Assembly: GCA_029266525.1 (NCBI GenBank)
Contig: JAQSWQ010000024.1
Span: 1-63,950, forward strand
From: Microvirga sp.
GTDB lineage: Bacteria > Pseudomonadota > Alphaproteobacteria > Rhizobiales > Beijerinckiaceae
Length of the DNA stretch: 63,950 nt
Direction: 5' to 3'
In this document: positions 51,644-62,502 of the stretch, piece by piece
Position numbering within the stretch: the stretch's first letter is position 1
How the letters are laid out: each line of letters opens with the position of its first letter
Notes under the pieces: model-generated
The model's input: the letters and a program-made list of their open reading frames with translations, nothing else
Told to the model about the DNA's origin: nothing
The model's database searches: none
Position numbers and translations under genes: made by a program

Positions 51644-52390
51644 ATGGAGTGGCTGAAGCGCCTGCGGCGGACGCGCCCGGTCCAGGAGACGTTGGGCTTC
51701 GTCATCGATCGCTATCTGCGCCTTGTCCAGCGATCGAACCGTTGGGTCATGGAGCCGCCGGACGCCTACGAGAAGGTCGGGCCGCTGATGCCGGTCATCG
51801 TCGCCATGTGGCACGGGCAGCATTTCATGATCCATTTCGCCAAGCGTCCGCAGGACCGCGCCGCGAGCCTCGTCTCGCGCTCGGGCGACGGCGAGCTCAA
51901 CGCGATCGCGCTCCGTCGGGTCGGCGTGCGCGCGATCCGCGGATCGGGCGCACGCGGGCGCGATTTCCGCTCGAAGGGCGGCGTCGCCGCCATGCGCGAG
52001 ATGCTGCGGGCGCTCGAGGCGGGCGAGATGGTGGTGCTCACCGCCGATGTCCCGAAGATCGCGCGCGTCTGCGGCGAAGGCATTGTCACGCTGGCGAAGC
52101 TCTCCGGCCGGGCGATCGTGCCGACGGCGGTCGTCACGAGCCGGCGCCTCGACTTCAGGAGCTGGGACCGCTCGAGCATGGGCCTGCCCTTCGGCGATGG
52201 CGCGATTGTCATCGGCGAGCCGATCTTCGTCGCGGCCGAGGCGAACGAGGCGGCGATCGCCGTGGCTCGCCGCGCGGTCGAAAGCGAGCTCGACCGCGTG
52301 CACGAACGCGCCTATGCGCTGATCGGCGACAAGGATCCCGGCGCGGGGATCCGGGCCGCCCGGGCGGCGCAGGCGGAACGCGCCGCATGA
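51644..52390 (+). CDS. DUF374 lysophospholipid acyltransferase-like protein
   Basis: A 248-residue protein of the DUF374 family. The segments PVIVAMWHGQHFMI (His of an H-x4-D-like acyltransferase site), ASLVSRSGDGEL and VVLTADVPKIARVCGEGIVTLAKLSG are typical. It is thought to act on lipid A or another envelope lipid, based on its fixed position before waaA, with which it overlaps by 4 nt (ATGA). Confidence 0.85.
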   Translation: MEWLKRLRRTRPVQETLGFVIDRYLRLVQRSNRWVMEPPDAYEKVGPLMPVIVAMWHGQHFMIHFAKRPQDRAASLVSRSGDGELNAIALRRVGVRAIRGSGARGRDFRSKGGVAAMREMLRALEAGEMVVLTADVPKIARVCGEGIVTLAKLSGRAIVPTAVVTSRRLDFRSWDRSSMGLPFGDGAIVIGEPIFVAAEANEAAIAVARRAVESELDRVHERAYALIGDKDPGAGIRAARAAQAERAA

Positions 52391-53679
52391 GCGCCGGGCT
52401 GCCCCTGGCGCTCCATGCCTACCGCATTGGACTGACCGTGCTGGAGCCCGCCGCCTCTGGCCTGCTGCTTTGGCGCAAGCGCCGCGGCAAGGAGGATCAG
52501 GAGCGGCTAGGCGAGCGCCGCGGCATCGCGAGCCGCGAGCGCCCGGAGGGCCGTCTCGCTTGGCTCCACGGCGCCAGCATCGGCGAGACGCTGGCGCTGA
52601 TGCCGATCGTCGAGCGCTTGATCCGGCGGGGCTTTAAGGTGCTCGTGACCTCGGGCACCCGCACCTCGGCCGAGCTTCTCGGGCGGCGCCTGCCGCCCGG
52701 CGCGGTGCACCAGTTCGTGCCGCTCGACGTTCCGCGCTTCATGCGCCGCTTTCTCGACCATTGGCGGCCGGACCTCGCGCTCGTCGCCGAATCCGAAATC
52801 TGGCCGAACAGCATCCTCGAGCTGGAGCGGCGGGGCATCCCTCTGGTGCTCGTCAACGGCCGCATGTCGGAGCGCTCCTTCCGGCGCTGGTCGCGGGCGC
52901 CACGCATTTCAGGCGCCTTGCTGGAGCGCTTCGCGCTGTGCCTCGCTCAGACCCCGGCCGACGCCGAGCGCCTGTCGCGCCGCGGCGCGACGCGCGTTGG
53001 GGTTGCGGGCAATCTCAAATTCGACGCGAGCCCGCCGCCGGCCGATGCGCGCGCCGTCGCCCAGCTCTCGGGGCTTCTCTCCGGCCGGCCGGTGTGGGTC
53101 GCGGCGAGCACCCATCCGGGCGAGGAGGAAATGGCGGTCGCCGCGCACCAGGCGGTAGCCGGGCGCTTGCCGGGACTCTTGACCGTGCTCGTCCCGCGCC
53201 ATCCGCAACGCGGCGCCGAGATCGAGGAGATGGCCGGCGCGGCCGGGCTCGAGGTCTTGCGTCGCTCGGCCGCGGGCCAGCCTGAGCGCTCGTCCGAGAT
53301 CTATGTCGTCGACACGGTCGGCGAACTCGGGCTGTTCTACCGGCTGACGCCGCTCGTCTTCATGGGCGGCTCGCTCGTGCCGCATGGCGGGCAGAACCCC
53401 ATCGAGGCGGCGAAGCTCGGGGCGGCGATCCTGCACGGACCGCATGTGCACAACTTCACCGATGTCTACGCCGCGCTTGATCGCGTCGGCGGGGCGCGCC
53501 CGGTCGGGGACGGCGAAGGCCTCGCGCGAGCCCTCGGGGAGCTTCTTCCCGCGCCGGCGCGGACGCGCGAGATGGCGCGAGCCGCCGCGGAGGCGGTCGA
53601 AAGCCTCGGCGGGGCGGTAAGCCGCGTCATGCAGGCGATCGAGCCCTTCATTGCGCGCATGGCGCCGGAGGCGCGCTGA
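52387..53679 (+). CDS. waaA: 3-deoxy-D-manno-octulosonic acid (Kdo) transferase
   Basis: A 430-residue GT30 glycosyltransferase that adds Kdo to lipid A precursor at the inner membrane. An N-terminal anchor helix is followed by LAWLHGASIGETLA (catalytic Glu), VAESEIWPNSI, VAASTHPGEEE and MGGSLVPHGGQNPIEAA. ATG overlaps the upstream stop; its own TGA overlaps the lpxK ATG (TGATG). Confidence 0.94.
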   Translation: MSAGLPLALHAYRIGLTVLEPAASGLLLWRKRRGKEDQERLGERRGIASRERPEGRLAWLHGASIGETLALMPIVERLIRRGFKVLVTSGTRTSAELLGRRLPPGAVHQFVPLDVPRFMRRFLDHWRPDLALVAESEIWPNSILELERRGIPLVLVNGRMSERSFRRWSRAPRISGALLERFALCLAQTPADAERLSRRGATRVGVAGNLKFDASPPPADARAVAQLSGLLSGRPVWVAASTHPGEEEMAVAAHQAVAGRLPGLLTVLVPRHPQRGAEIEEMAGAAGLEVLRRSAAGQPERSSEIYVVDTVGELGLFYRLTPLVFMGGSLVPHGGQNPIEAAKLGAAILHGPHVHNFTDVYAALDRVGGARPVGDGEGLARALGELLPAPARTREMARAAAEAVESLGGAVSRVMQAIEPFIARMAPEAR

Positions 53680-54698
53680 TGCGCGCGCCCGCCTTTTGGG
53701 CGCAGAGCGAGCCCTCGTTGGCCGCTCATCTCCTTCGACCGGCCGCCGCGCTCTACGGCTGGATCGCCGGCCGGCGCATGCGGCGAGCGGGGCAGCGTGC
53801 CGAGCTGCCGGTCGTCTGCGTCGGCAATTTCACGGTCGGAGGCACCGGCAAGACGCCGGCTGCGCTTGCCATTGCGCGTATGCTCATCGCGATAGGCGAG
53901 AAGCCCGCCTTCCTGACGCGGGGTTATGGCGGACGCCTCACAGGCCCGGTCCGGGTCGATCCCGGCGCCCATGGGCCGGCGGATGTCGGAGACGAGCCGC
54001 TTCTGCTCGCCCACGAGGCGCCGACCATCGTCGCGCGCGACCGCCCGGCCGGGGCGCGGGCCTGCGCCGAGGCAGTCGCCACCGCGATCGTCATGGACGA
54101 CGGGCTGCAGAACCCGGCCCTGCGGAAGGACCTCGCTTTCGCCGTGGTCGACGGCGCGGCGGGCGTCGGCAACGGCCGCTGCCTGCCGGCAGGACCCCTC
54201 CGGGCGCCGCTCGCGGCGCAATGGGCGGCGGTAGACGCGGTGATCGTCGTGGGCGGGGGATCGGCGGGCGACGCCCTCGCCGAAGAGGCGCTGCGGCGAG
54301 GCAAATTGGTCCTGCGCGCCAGCCTCGAGCCGGACGCGCAGCCCGCGATGCGACTGAGCGGCGCCCGCGTGCTCGCGTTTGCGGGCATCGGGCGGCCGCG
54401 GAAATTCTTCGAAACGCTCAAGGAATGCGGCGCGATCGTCGCCGCACAACGGGCTTTCGCCGACCACCACCCCTACTCGGCTGGGGAAATCCGCGCGCTG
54501 TGCGCCGAGGCGCGCGACAAGGCCCTGCTCCCAGTCACCACCGAGAAGGATCTTGTGCGTATTGCGGCACTCGGAGCCGAGCTCGAAGACGATATTGCGA
54601 CCCTGCCGGTGAGGCTGGCCTTCGCGGATGAGGGGCCGTTGCGAGCGCTCTTGGCGCAGCTTCTTGCCCGCAGGCAAGGCATCGGCCTGCCTTCCTAG
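53679..54698 (+). CDS. lpxK: Tetraacyldisaccharide 4'-kinase LpxK
   Basis: A 339-residue membrane-associated P-loop kinase that phosphorylates the lipid A precursor at the 4' position. Walker A is VGNFTVGGTGKTPAAL, and VMDDGLQNPALRKDLAFAVVD carries the catalytic DDGxQ. It is coupled to waaA and closes the envelope operon. Confidence 0.94.
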   Translation: MRAPAFWAQSEPSLAAHLLRPAAALYGWIAGRRMRRAGQRAELPVVCVGNFTVGGTGKTPAALAIARMLIAIGEKPAFLTRGYGGRLTGPVRVDPGAHGPADVGDEPLLLAHEAPTIVARDRPAGARACAEAVATAIVMDDGLQNPALRKDLAFAVVDGAAGVGNGRCLPAGPLRAPLAAQWAAVDAVIVVGGGSAGDALAEEALRRGKLVLRASLEPDAQPAMRLSGARVLAFAGIGRPRKFFETLKECGAIVAAQRAFADHHPYSAGEIRALCAEARDKALLPVTTEKDLVRIAALGAELEDDIATLPVRLAFADEGPLRALLAQLLARRQGIGLPS

Positions 54699-54743
54699 CG
54701 ACGGCGGCCGCCAAACTCTTCGCTGGCGTACGGCACGGCGCCG

Positions 54744-55388
54744 TCAGTCTATCGCCCCACCGAAGACAGCGACGAGATCCGCCATGTCCTGCGCGGCGGC
54801 GTCGGCTTCACTGCGAAGGCCGTCGACGACCCCGCGGCGGTCGGCCTCGGGACGGTTTTGGCTCACCTTCCACTTGCCTTCGACGCGTGCGATCTCGATC
54901 TCGAGCCCGACGATGCCGCGCGCCATCGCGCCGACGAAGCTCTCGGGCGCGTCCGAGACCCGCCAAGGCTCCGGGCGCGCAGCTTCGTTGAAGCGCGTGA
55001 GGTCGTCGAGCTGGCGCCGCAGCCACGTCTCGTCCTCGATCGGCTTCATCAGGCCGTAGGCATGGACGACCGCGTAGTTCCAAGTCGGCACGACCTTCCC
55101 AGTCTGGCGCTTGGTCTCGTACCAGGACGGGGTGATGTAGCGCTCGGCGCCCTGGAAGATCACGAGCGCCTCTTGCGCCGGGTCGTGCTCGCGCCAGAGC
55201 GGGTTGGCCCGCGCGACATGGGCTCGCAAGGTGCCGAGCTTCGAGGCTTCCGGATCCACGAGGAAGGGCACATGGTTGGCGACAATGCCGGACGGCCCGA
55301 GCGTGACCAGCGTGCCGAGCGGAAAGGCGCGGATCAGCGCGTGCTGGAGGTCGAGCCGGTCCTCGCGATGATGGGCGGGCTGGTACAT
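54744..55388 (-). CDS. PaiB-type FMN-binding protein
   Basis: A 214-residue FMN-binding split-barrel protein annotated as a negative transcriptional regulator (PaiB). The start MYQPAHHRED, then FPLGTLVT, ANHVPFLVD, GAERYITPSWYETK and VPTWNYAVVHAYG are all family hallmarks. ATG 55388 begins at the conserved Met; the gene follows the DUF2093 gene by 2 nt. It converges with lpxK. Confidence 0.92.
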   Translation of the reverse strand: MYQPAHHREDRLDLQHALIRAFPLGTLVTLGPSGIVANHVPFLVDPEASKLGTLRAHVARANPLWREHDPAQEALVIFQGAERYITPSWYETKRQTGKVVPTWNYAVVHAYGLMKPIEDETWLRRQLDDLTRFNEAARPEPWRVSDAPESFVGAMARGIVGLEIEIARVEGKWKVSQNRPEADRRGVVDGLRSEADAAAQDMADLVAVFGGAID

Positions 55389-55390
55389 CG

Positions 55391-55618
55391 TCAGTCGCGC
55401 GGCGGCTGCGCGCGGCGGAGCCGCTTCAGCACCGCCTCCGGCGAGGAATAGGCCTCCTGCCGCTCGACGCTCCAATAGCGCAGCTGCTCGAGCGGGATCG
55501 CCTCCCCGGTCACCGCACAGCGCACGAAGCTGCCGGGCCTCAGGACCTTGAGGTTGCTGTCGAGGTACTCGACCACGGCCTCGCCGCCGCCGGGCTCCAA
55601 ACGCTTCAACACGGGCAT
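55391..55618 (-). CDS. DUF2093 domain protein
   Basis: A 75-residue protein of the alphaproteobacterial DUF2093 family: GGGEAVVEYLDSNLKVLRPG, FVRCAVTGEAIPLEQLRYWS and RQEAYSSPEA match the family from end to end. Function unknown. ATG 55618 is at the family start. It sits between xseA and paiB on the same strand. Confidence 0.88.
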   Translation of the reverse strand: MPVLKRLEPGGGEAVVEYLDSNLKVLRPGSFVRCAVTGEAIPLEQLRYWSVERQEAYSSPEAVLKRLRRAQPPRD

Positions 55619-55692
55619 GCGCCGCCGGAGGCGGCTCCTTCTGCTTTGCAGGCTCTCATAGTGCACGCGGGCGCCCGGGTTCAACGACGATC

Positions 55693-57189
55693 TCACGCAT
55701 CGAACAGCGTGGCCTGCGGCGCAGCGTCCGGACCTTTGCGTTTGACGGGCTTCACCCCGCCCGCGGCGGCCGCGCGGACCGCGCCGTCGGCGAACTCGAT
55801 CGTGAGGTCTGCGCCCGGCGACACGCCCGCGGCGCGGCGGATGGGAGCGCCTTCGGGACCGCGGACGAGCGCGAAGCCGCGCTCCAGCACGGATCTGTAA
55901 CTCAGCGTCTCGAGAAGCTGCGCGACTGCCCCGATCCGCTCGCAGCGGCGATCGAGCTGGACCGCAAAGGCCTGGTCGAGGCGGTCGGCGAGGCCCGGCA
56001 GGCGTTCGCGCTTGCGCGCGACCTGGCGGGCAAGAGCCGTCTCCGGGCGGTCGCCGCCCCAGGCGCGAAGCCGGGCGCCTGCCTCGCGCAGCACCGCGAT
56101 CGGCGAATGGCGCAGGAGTGACTGCGCAAGGCGCGCGAGATTCGTCTCGTGCAGCCGTGCAAGCCGGGCGAGCGCCGGCTTGAGCTTCGCGCCCGCGAGG
56201 TCGACGCGCTGGCGCTGCGGCCCGAGCAGCCCGTCCGGTGTCGGAAGCGCGCGGCTTGCCGAGCGCAACGCGGTGCGGCGATGCTCGATCGTCTTGAGCA
56301 TGCAGGCGCGCTGCCGCGAACCGAGCTCCGCAATGTTGCGCAGGAGGTCGGCCCAGACCGGCACCACCATCTCGGCCGCGGCGGTCGGGGTCGGCGCGCG
56401 CCGGTCGGCCGCGTGGTCGATGAGCGTCGTGTCGGTCTCGTGGCCTACCGCAGAGACGAGCGGGATCGCGCTTTCGGCCGCCGCCCGCACCACGATCTCC
56501 TCGTTGAAGCTCCAGAGATCCTCGAGCGAGCCGCCGCCGCGCGCGACGATGATCACATCGGGGCGCGGGATCGTCCCATCGGAGGAAAGGGCGTTGAAGC
56601 CGCGGATCGCCGCCGCGACCTCCTCGGCCGAGGTCTCGCCCTGCACCCGCACCGGCCAGACCACCACGCGGCGGGGGAAGCGGTCCTCGAGCCGATGCAG
56701 GATGTCGCGGATGACGGCGCCGGTCGGCGAGGTCACGACTCCGATCACTCGCGGGATGAAGGGCAAAGGCCGCTTGCGCGCGGCCTCGAAGAGCCCTTCA
56801 GCAGCGAGCTTCCGGCGCCGCTCATCGAGCAGCGCCATCAGCGCCCCGATGCCCGCGGGCTCAAGCGATTCGACGATGATCTGGTACTTGGATTTTCCCG
56901 GGAAGGTCGTGATGCGGCCGACGGCGACGACTTCGAGCCCTTCCTGCGGCTTGAAGCGCAGCTTCGAGAAAGTGCTGCGCCAGATCACCGCGTCGATGCA
57001 GGCGTCCGAATCCTTGAGCCCGAAATAGACGTGGCCCGAGCCGTGCGGGCCGCGATAGCCCGAGATCTCGCCGCGCAGCCGCACATGTCCGAACGCATCC
57101 TCGAGCGTGCGCCGCAGCGCATGGGCGAGGTCGGAGACCGACCATTCGGGTGTGTTCGTCGGCGCAGGCGCGGTTGTCTCGGCGAGCAT
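55693..57189 (-). CDS. xseA: Exodeoxyribonuclease VII large subunit
   Basis: A 498-residue nuclease subunit that, with XseB, degrades single-stranded DNA. The N-terminal OB fold ([25 protein letters not shown]) is followed by the catalytic domain with [38 protein letters not shown] and [24 protein letters not shown] coiled-coil region precedes the C-terminal tail [14 protein letters not shown] 57189 fits the family; upstream sequence in the frame is not conserved. Confidence 0.95.
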   Translation of the reverse strand: MLAETTAPAPTNTPEWSVSDLAHALRRTLEDAFGHVRLRGEISGYRGPHGSGHVYFGLKDSDACIDAVIWRSTFSKLRFKPQEGLEVVAVGRITTFPGKSKYQIIVESLEPAGIGALMALLDERRRKLAAEGLFEAARKRPLPFIPRVIGVVTSPTGAVIRDILHRLEDRFPRRVVVWPVRVQGETSAEEVAAAIRGFNALSSDGTIPRPDVIIVARGGGSLEDLWSFNEEIVVRAAAESAIPLVSAVGHETDTTLIDHAADRRAPTPTAAAEMVVPVWADLLRNIAELGSRQRACMLKTIEHRRTALRSASRALPTPDGLLGPQRQRVDLAGAKLKPALARLARLHETNLARLAQSLLRHSPIAVLREAGARLRAWGGDRPETALARQVARKRERLPGLADRLDQAFAVQLDRRCERIGAVAQLLETLSYRSVLERGFALVRGPEGAPIRRAAGVSPGADLTIEFADGAVRAAAAGGVKPVKRKGPDAAPQATLFDA

Positions 57190-57233
57190 GACCGAGATGT
57201 AGCGCGCCGTCAGGCGAATGGCGAATACGGAAC

Positions 57234-57252
57234 GGGGGGCTTCAAGCCCCCC
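57234..57252 (-). terminator. Palindromic hairpin downstream of the TakP-like gene
   Basis: GGGGGGCTT-C-AAGCCCCCC is a near-perfect 9-bp palindrome 28 nt past the stop of the TRAP binding-protein gene. It probably ends that transcript before xseA. No U-tract is visible. Flanking GAATGGCGAATACGG and CGTTCACTATTC are loosely symmetric. Confidence 0.5.
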
Positions 57253-57280
57253 GCGCCATTTGCCGTTCACTATTCACTCG

Positions 57281-58387
<1,107 letters not shown>

Positions 58388-58518
58388 TTATGCGGGCGCC
58401 CTTAAGCCACGGGTTTCGTCGCGGATAAAGCTCTTTTTCGAAGCTCGGCCGTAACGTGAGGTCAGCGGTTGAAGCTTCCTGGGGCAGCCCGTAAACACCC
58501 GAGCGGCGGGGGCGGCGC

Positions 58519-59790
58519 ATGCGGATTCTGCTGATCGGGTCGGGCGGACGCGAGCATGCGCTCGCCTGGAAGATCGTGGGCAGCCCGCTCTGCGATACGC
58601 TCTTCGTCGCGCCGGGCAATGCCGGCACCGCGCAATGCGGCATCAACGTCGCGATCGATCCCGCAGACCACGCGAGCGTCGCAGCCTTCTGCCGCGACGA
58701 GCGGATCGATTTCGTCGTGGTCGGGCCGGAGCCGCCGCTCGTCGCCGGCATCGTCGACGATCTCGCCGCGGCCGGGATCAAGGCGTTCGGACCTTCGAAG
58801 GCGGCGGCGCAGCTCGAAGGATCGAAAGCCTTCACCAAGGAGCTGTGCGTCGAGGCCGGTATCCCGACTGCGCGCTTCGGCCGCTTCGGCGACGCCGGAT
58901 CCGCGAAGGCCTATGTCCGCGCCAAGGGCGCGCCGATCGTCGTCAAGGCGGACGGGCTCGCCGCCGGCAAGGGCGTCGTCGTCGCCCAGAGCGTGGAGGA
59001 AGCCGAGGCGGCGATCGAAGACATGTTCGGAGGCTCGCTCGGCGCCGCCGGCCGCGAGGTGGTGATCGAACAGTGCCTCTTCGGCGAGGAGGCGAGCTTC
59101 TTCGCGCTCTGCGACGGCACGCATGCGATCCCGCTCGGCACGGCGCAGGACCACAAGCGCGCCTTCGACGGCGACAAGGGCCCGAACACCGGCGGCATGG
59201 GCGCCTATTCGCCCGCTCCCATGCTCACGCCCGCGCTCCAGGCGCAGATCATGCGCGAGATCGTCCGGCCAACGCTGGCGGCGATGAAACGGCGTGGTGC
59301 GCCCTTCGTCGGCGTGCTCTTCGCCGGACTGATGCTAACCGCGGAGGGGCCGAAGCTGATCGAGTACAATGTCCGCCTCGGCGACCCCGAATGCCAGGTG
59401 CTGATGCCGCGTCTCAGAAGCGATCTCGTTGCCGCGATGCTCGCTGCCTGCGACGGCGTGCTCGCGAGCTTCGATCTGCGCTGGGCGGACGAGGCGGCGC
59501 TGACAGTCGTGATGGCCACGAAGGGCTACCCGGGACCGGTCGAGAAGGGCTCCGAGATCCGTGGCGTCGCTGAGGCCGAGGAGATGGACGAGGTGCTCGT
59601 CTTCCACGCGGGCACGCGCGAGGAAGCGGGCCGCCTCCTCGCCAATGGCGGCCGCGTGCTCAACGTGACGGGGCTTGGGCGGAGCATCGCCGAGGCACAG
59701 CAGCGAGCCTACGAGGCGGTAGGAAAAATCGATTGGCCGCAAGGCTTCTGTCGGCGCGACATCGGGCGGCGGGCAGTCGAGCGGGAATAG
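58519..59790 (+). CDS. purD: Phosphoribosylamine-glycine ligase
   Basis: A 423-residue ATP-grasp enzyme of the second step of purine synthesis. It opens [19 protein letters not shown] and shows [46 protein letters not shown] and [17 protein letters not shown]. Length is standard. It diverges from the TakP-like gene. Confidence 0.96.
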   Translation: MRILLIGSGGREHALAWKIVGSPLCDTLFVAPGNAGTAQCGINVAIDPADHASVAAFCRDERIDFVVVGPEPPLVAGIVDDLAAAGIKAFGPSKAAAQLEGSKAFTKELCVEAGIPTARFGRFGDAGSAKAYVRAKGAPIVVKADGLAAGKGVVVAQSVEEAEAAIEDMFGGSLGAAGREVVIEQCLFGEEASFFALCDGTHAIPLGTAQDHKRAFDGDKGPNTGGMGAYSPAPMLTPALQAQIMREIVRPTLAAMKRRGAPFVGVLFAGLMLTAEGPKLIEYNVRLGDPECQVLMPRLRSDLVAAMLAACDGVLASFDLRWADEAALTVVMATKGYPGPVEKGSEIRGVAEAEEMDEVLVFHAGTREEAGRLLANGGRVLNVTGLGRSIAEAQQRAYEAVGKIDWPQGFCRRDIGRRAVERE

Positions 59791-59814
59791 ACTGGTGGCG
59801 CGAATGCCGATCTG

Positions 59815-59842
59815 GTATATACTTTCGCAAGAGGGTATATAC
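59815..59842 (+). promoter_or_regulatory. Candidate VapB operator: two GTATATAC palindromes
   Basis: The self-complementary octamer GTATATAC occurs at 59815-59822 and 59835-59842, with start points 20 bp apart (two helical turns), the second ending one base before the vapB ATG. This is the expected layout for cooperative binding of a VapB2-VapC autorepressor complex. The sites are seen directly; binding is inferred. Confidence 0.65.
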
Positions 59843-59843
59843 G

Positions 59844-60095
59844 ATGGCTGTGCTGATCCGATCGAAGGGCGTCGAGGAGAAGATCCGAAAGCTTGCAAAG
59901 CGCAATGGCGAGACGCTCACGCGTACGGTCGAAAGAGCCGTCGATCACCTTGCAGCCACTAGACCGAAGCCCAAGGGGCGCGTCGATCGCGAAGGTCTGG
60001 CAAAGCTTCTCACGGAGATCGACGCCCTGCCCGTGCTCGATGCCCGGAGCCCTGACGAGATCATCGGCTACGACGAGTTCGGATTGTCCGACTGA
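59844..60095 (+). CDS. vapB: VapB-family antitoxin
   Basis: An 83-residue antitoxin of the Rv0623/PSK type. The N terminus MAVLIRSKGVEEKIRKLAKR NG is a ribbon-helix-helix-like DNA-binding part (LIRSKGVEEKIRKLA, TLTRTVERAV), and the C terminus (DEIIGYDEFGLSD) is the toxin-binding tail. Its TGA overlaps the ATG of vapC by one base. Confidence 0.9.
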   Translation: MAVLIRSKGVEEKIRKLAKRNGETLTRTVERAVDHLAATRPKPKGRVDREGLAKLLTEIDALPVLDARSPDEIIGYDEFGLSD

Positions 60096-60490
60096 TGGTC
60101 GTGGACACCTCGGCACTTTTCGCCGTTCTTGCCCGGGAGCCGGAGCGGAGCGCGTTCGAGAACATCATCGACGAGAGCACGGTTGCACTCTGCTCGGCCG
60201 TGTCGCTGGTCGAACTGAGCATCGTCGCGAGTGGCCGGTTTCGCCGTGACATGCGGCAGATTATCGACCTCCTGTTCGCAAAGCTCGGTCTTGAGATCGT
60301 CATCGTGGATGCCGACCTCGCCCATGCCGCGATCGAAGCCCATCTCTCTTTCGGAAAGGGTCGCCATCCCGCGCAGCTCAACCTCGGCGACTGTTTCTCC
60401 TACGCGCTTGCGAAATCCCGCAACCTGCCGCTCCTCTTCAAGGGTGACGACTTCCCGCGGACTGATATCGTGCCGGCGTGGCGGCCCTGA
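60095..60490 (+). CDS. vapC: VapC toxin (PIN-domain ribonuclease)
   Basis: A 131-residue PIN-domain RNase. The acidic metal site is intact: D4 (MVVDTSALFA), E40 (SLVELSIV), D99 (NLGDCFSYALA) and D118 (FKGDDF). It should cleave tRNA or rRNA when released from VapB. It is coupled to vapB. Confidence 0.92.
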   Translation: MVVDTSALFAVLAREPERSAFENIIDESTVALCSAVSLVELSIVASGRFRRDMRQIIDLLFAKLGLEIVIVDADLAHAAIEAHLSFGKGRHPAQLNLGDCFSYALAKSRNLPLLFKGDDFPRTDIVPAWRP

Positions 60491-60501
60491 TCGCGGAACG
60501 G

Positions 60502-61416
60502 ATGTCCGAAGACCTCTTCCCCGGCTTCGAGTCGCATTGGATCGACACCGAGGCAGGGCGCATCTTCGCGCGCTCCGGCGGGAGCGGGCCGCCGCTCGCG
60601 CTGCTGCACGGCTTCCCGCAGACCCATGCCGCCTTCCACCGGATCGCGCCGGCGCTTGCCACGACGCGCACGCTCGTCTGCATGGACCTGCGCGGCTATG
60701 GCTGGTCCTCCGTGCCGAGGAGCGACGCGGCGCACGAGACCTATTCGAAGCGCGCCATGGCCCGCGACGTCGTCGCCGTCATGGAGAAGCTCGGGCATAT
60801 TCGATTCGCAGTCGCCGGCCACGACCGCGGCGCACGTGTCGCCTACCGCCTCGCGCTCGACGAGCCCGGCCGCGTCGAGCGCCTGGTGCTGCTCGATATC
60901 TTTCCGACGGTCGTGCAGTGGCAGCGCAAGGCGGCCGGGCTAACGAAGGCCGCGCACTGGGATTTCCTGGCGCGCCCCTATCCGGAGCCCGAGACGGAGA
61001 TCGGAAAGGACCCGCTCGTCTATTGCGAAGGGCTCCTGGCGGGCTGGTCGAAGGCCGGGACGCTCGAAGCCTTCGATCCGCGCGCGCTCGCGGCCTATCG
61101 CCAAAGCTGCAACGAGCCGAGCCGCATCCATGCTTTCTGCGAGGATTACCGCGCCGGGAAGACGGTCGACCTCGCTCAGGATGAAGCCGATCTCGCGGCG
61201 GGCCGTACCATCGTCTGTCCCACCTTCGTGCTGTGGAGCCGGTCCTATCTGAGCGGTGGCGAAGCCGGAGCCGACGAGAACGCAGTCGGGATCTGGCGCC
61301 GCACATTTGCCCCAAGGGCGACGGGCGCGGCGGTTGATTCTGGGCATTTCGTCGCCGAAGAGAACCCCGCGGCGACGCTTGCCGCGATCGAGCCTTTCCT
61401 CGGAGCGCCTGCGTGA
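60502..61416 (+). CDS. Alpha/beta hydrolase, haloacetate dehalogenase/epoxide hydrolase type
   Basis: A 304-residue enzyme. LLHGFPQTHAAFHRIAP forms the oxyanion loop, GHDRGARVAYRLA carries an Asp nucleophile (typical of haloacetate dehalogenases and epoxide hydrolases, not Ser esterases), and GHFVAEENP holds the catalytic His. The substrate is not known; a dehalogenase call is family-based. ATG 60502 is preferred to a GTG at 60478 inside vapC. It overlaps the next gene by 4 nt. Confidence 0.88.
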   Translation: MSEDLFPGFESHWIDTEAGRIFARSGGSGPPLALLHGFPQTHAAFHRIAPALATTRTLVCMDLRGYGWSSVPRSDAAHETYSKRAMARDVVAVMEKLGHIRFAVAGHDRGARVAYRLALDEPGRVERLVLLDIFPTVVQWQRKAAGLTKAAHWDFLARPYPEPETEIGKDPLVYCEGLLAGWSKAGTLEAFDPRALAAYRQSCNEPSRIHAFCEDYRAGKTVDLAQDEADLAAGRTIVCPTFVLWSRSYLSGGEAGADENAVGIWRRTFAPRATGAAVDSGHFVAEENPAATLAAIEPFLGAPA

Positions 61417-62495
61417 CCGTTGCCGACCGCCAGGCTGCCTATTCCGGCACCAAAGAGGTGCCGCAGAACCTCGCCTTCGACACGGCGCGGCTTGCCGACT
61501 GGCTAAAGCCCAGAGTCGCCGGATTCGAAGGCCCGCTCACGGCGCGCCAGTTCAAGGGCGGGCAGTCGAACCCGACCTATCTCCTTGAGACACCAGCCCG
61601 GCGCTACGTGCTGCGTCGCAAGCCGCCGGGCAAGCTCCTCGCCTCTGCGCATGCCGTGGACCGCGAATTCCGCGTGCTCTCGGCGCTCCACAAGCAGGGT
61701 TTCCCGGTCGCGGAGCCCCTTGCCTATTGCGACGATGACGGCGTGGTCGGCACCGCCTTCTACGTCATGGCGCATGTCGAGGGGCGGGTGTTCTGGATCC
61801 CTGCCCTGCCGGGTTCGACGCCTCAGGAGCGCGGCGCGCTCTACGATACGATGAACGAGACCATCGCGCGGCTGCACGCCTTCGATCCCGCGGCGATCGG
61901 GCTTGCCGATTTCGGCCGCCCCGAGGGCTACGTCGCCCGGCAGGTGAAGCGCTGGTCGGAGCAATACCGGCTCTCGGAGACGCAGGAGATCCCGGAGATG
62001 AACCGGCTCATGGCCTGGCTCCCCGACCATGTGCCGCCGACCTCCCGGCCTGCCCTCGTTCACGGGGACTACCGGCTCGACAACCTGATCATCCATCCGA
62101 GCGAGCCCAAGGTGCTCGCGGTGCTCGACTGGGAGCTCGCGACGCTCGGCGATCCCAATGCCGATTTCGTCTACCACCTCATGACGTGGCGCATGCCGGC
62201 CGAGAAGGGCGGCGGCACCGGGACGCTTCTCGGCCTCGACCTTCCGGCTCTCGGCATCCCGAGCCTCGAGGAATACGCGGCGGCGTATGCGCGGCGGATG
62301 AACCTTTCCGAGATCCCGCATTTCGAGACGCTGATCGCCTACAACTTCTTCCGGCTCGCCGCGATCCTGCAGGGCATCGTGGGACGTGTTCGGGACGGCA
62401 CGGCGTCGAACGAGAACGCCGCCTCGATGGAAGCCGAGGTCCGCCCGCTCGCCGCCGCGGCCTGGAGCTGGGCCGCGAAGGCCGGCGCTCGCTGA
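61413..62495 (+). CDS. Phosphotransferase-family protein (APH fold, ACAD10/11-like)
   Basis: A 360-residue kinase-like protein. FKGGQSNPTYLLE and YVLRRKPPGKLLASAHAVDREF form the nucleotide-binding lobe; LVHGDYRLDNLIIHP is the catalytic loop and VLDWELATLGDPNADF the metal site. It matches proteins related to the N-terminal half of human ACAD10/ACAD11, which phosphorylate 4-hydroxyacyl-CoAs. It starts with GTG and is coupled to the hydrolase (GTGA). Confidence 0.9.
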   Translation: MTVADRQAAYSGTKEVPQNLAFDTARLADWLKPRVAGFEGPLTARQFKGGQSNPTYLLETPARRYVLRRKPPGKLLASAHAVDREFRVLSALHKQGFPVAEPLAYCDDDGVVGTAFYVMAHVEGRVFWIPALPGSTPQERGALYDTMNETIARLHAFDPAAIGLADFGRPEGYVARQVKRWSEQYRLSETQEIPEMNRLMAWLPDHVPPTSRPALVHGDYRLDNLIIHPSEPKVLAVLDWELATLGDPNADFVYHLMTWRMPAEKGGGTGTLLGLDLPALGIPSLEEYAAAYARRMNLSEIPHFETLIAYNFFRLAAILQGIVGRVRDGTASNENAASMEAEVRPLAAAAWSWAAKAGAR

Positions 62496-62502
62496 AGGCG
62501 GC

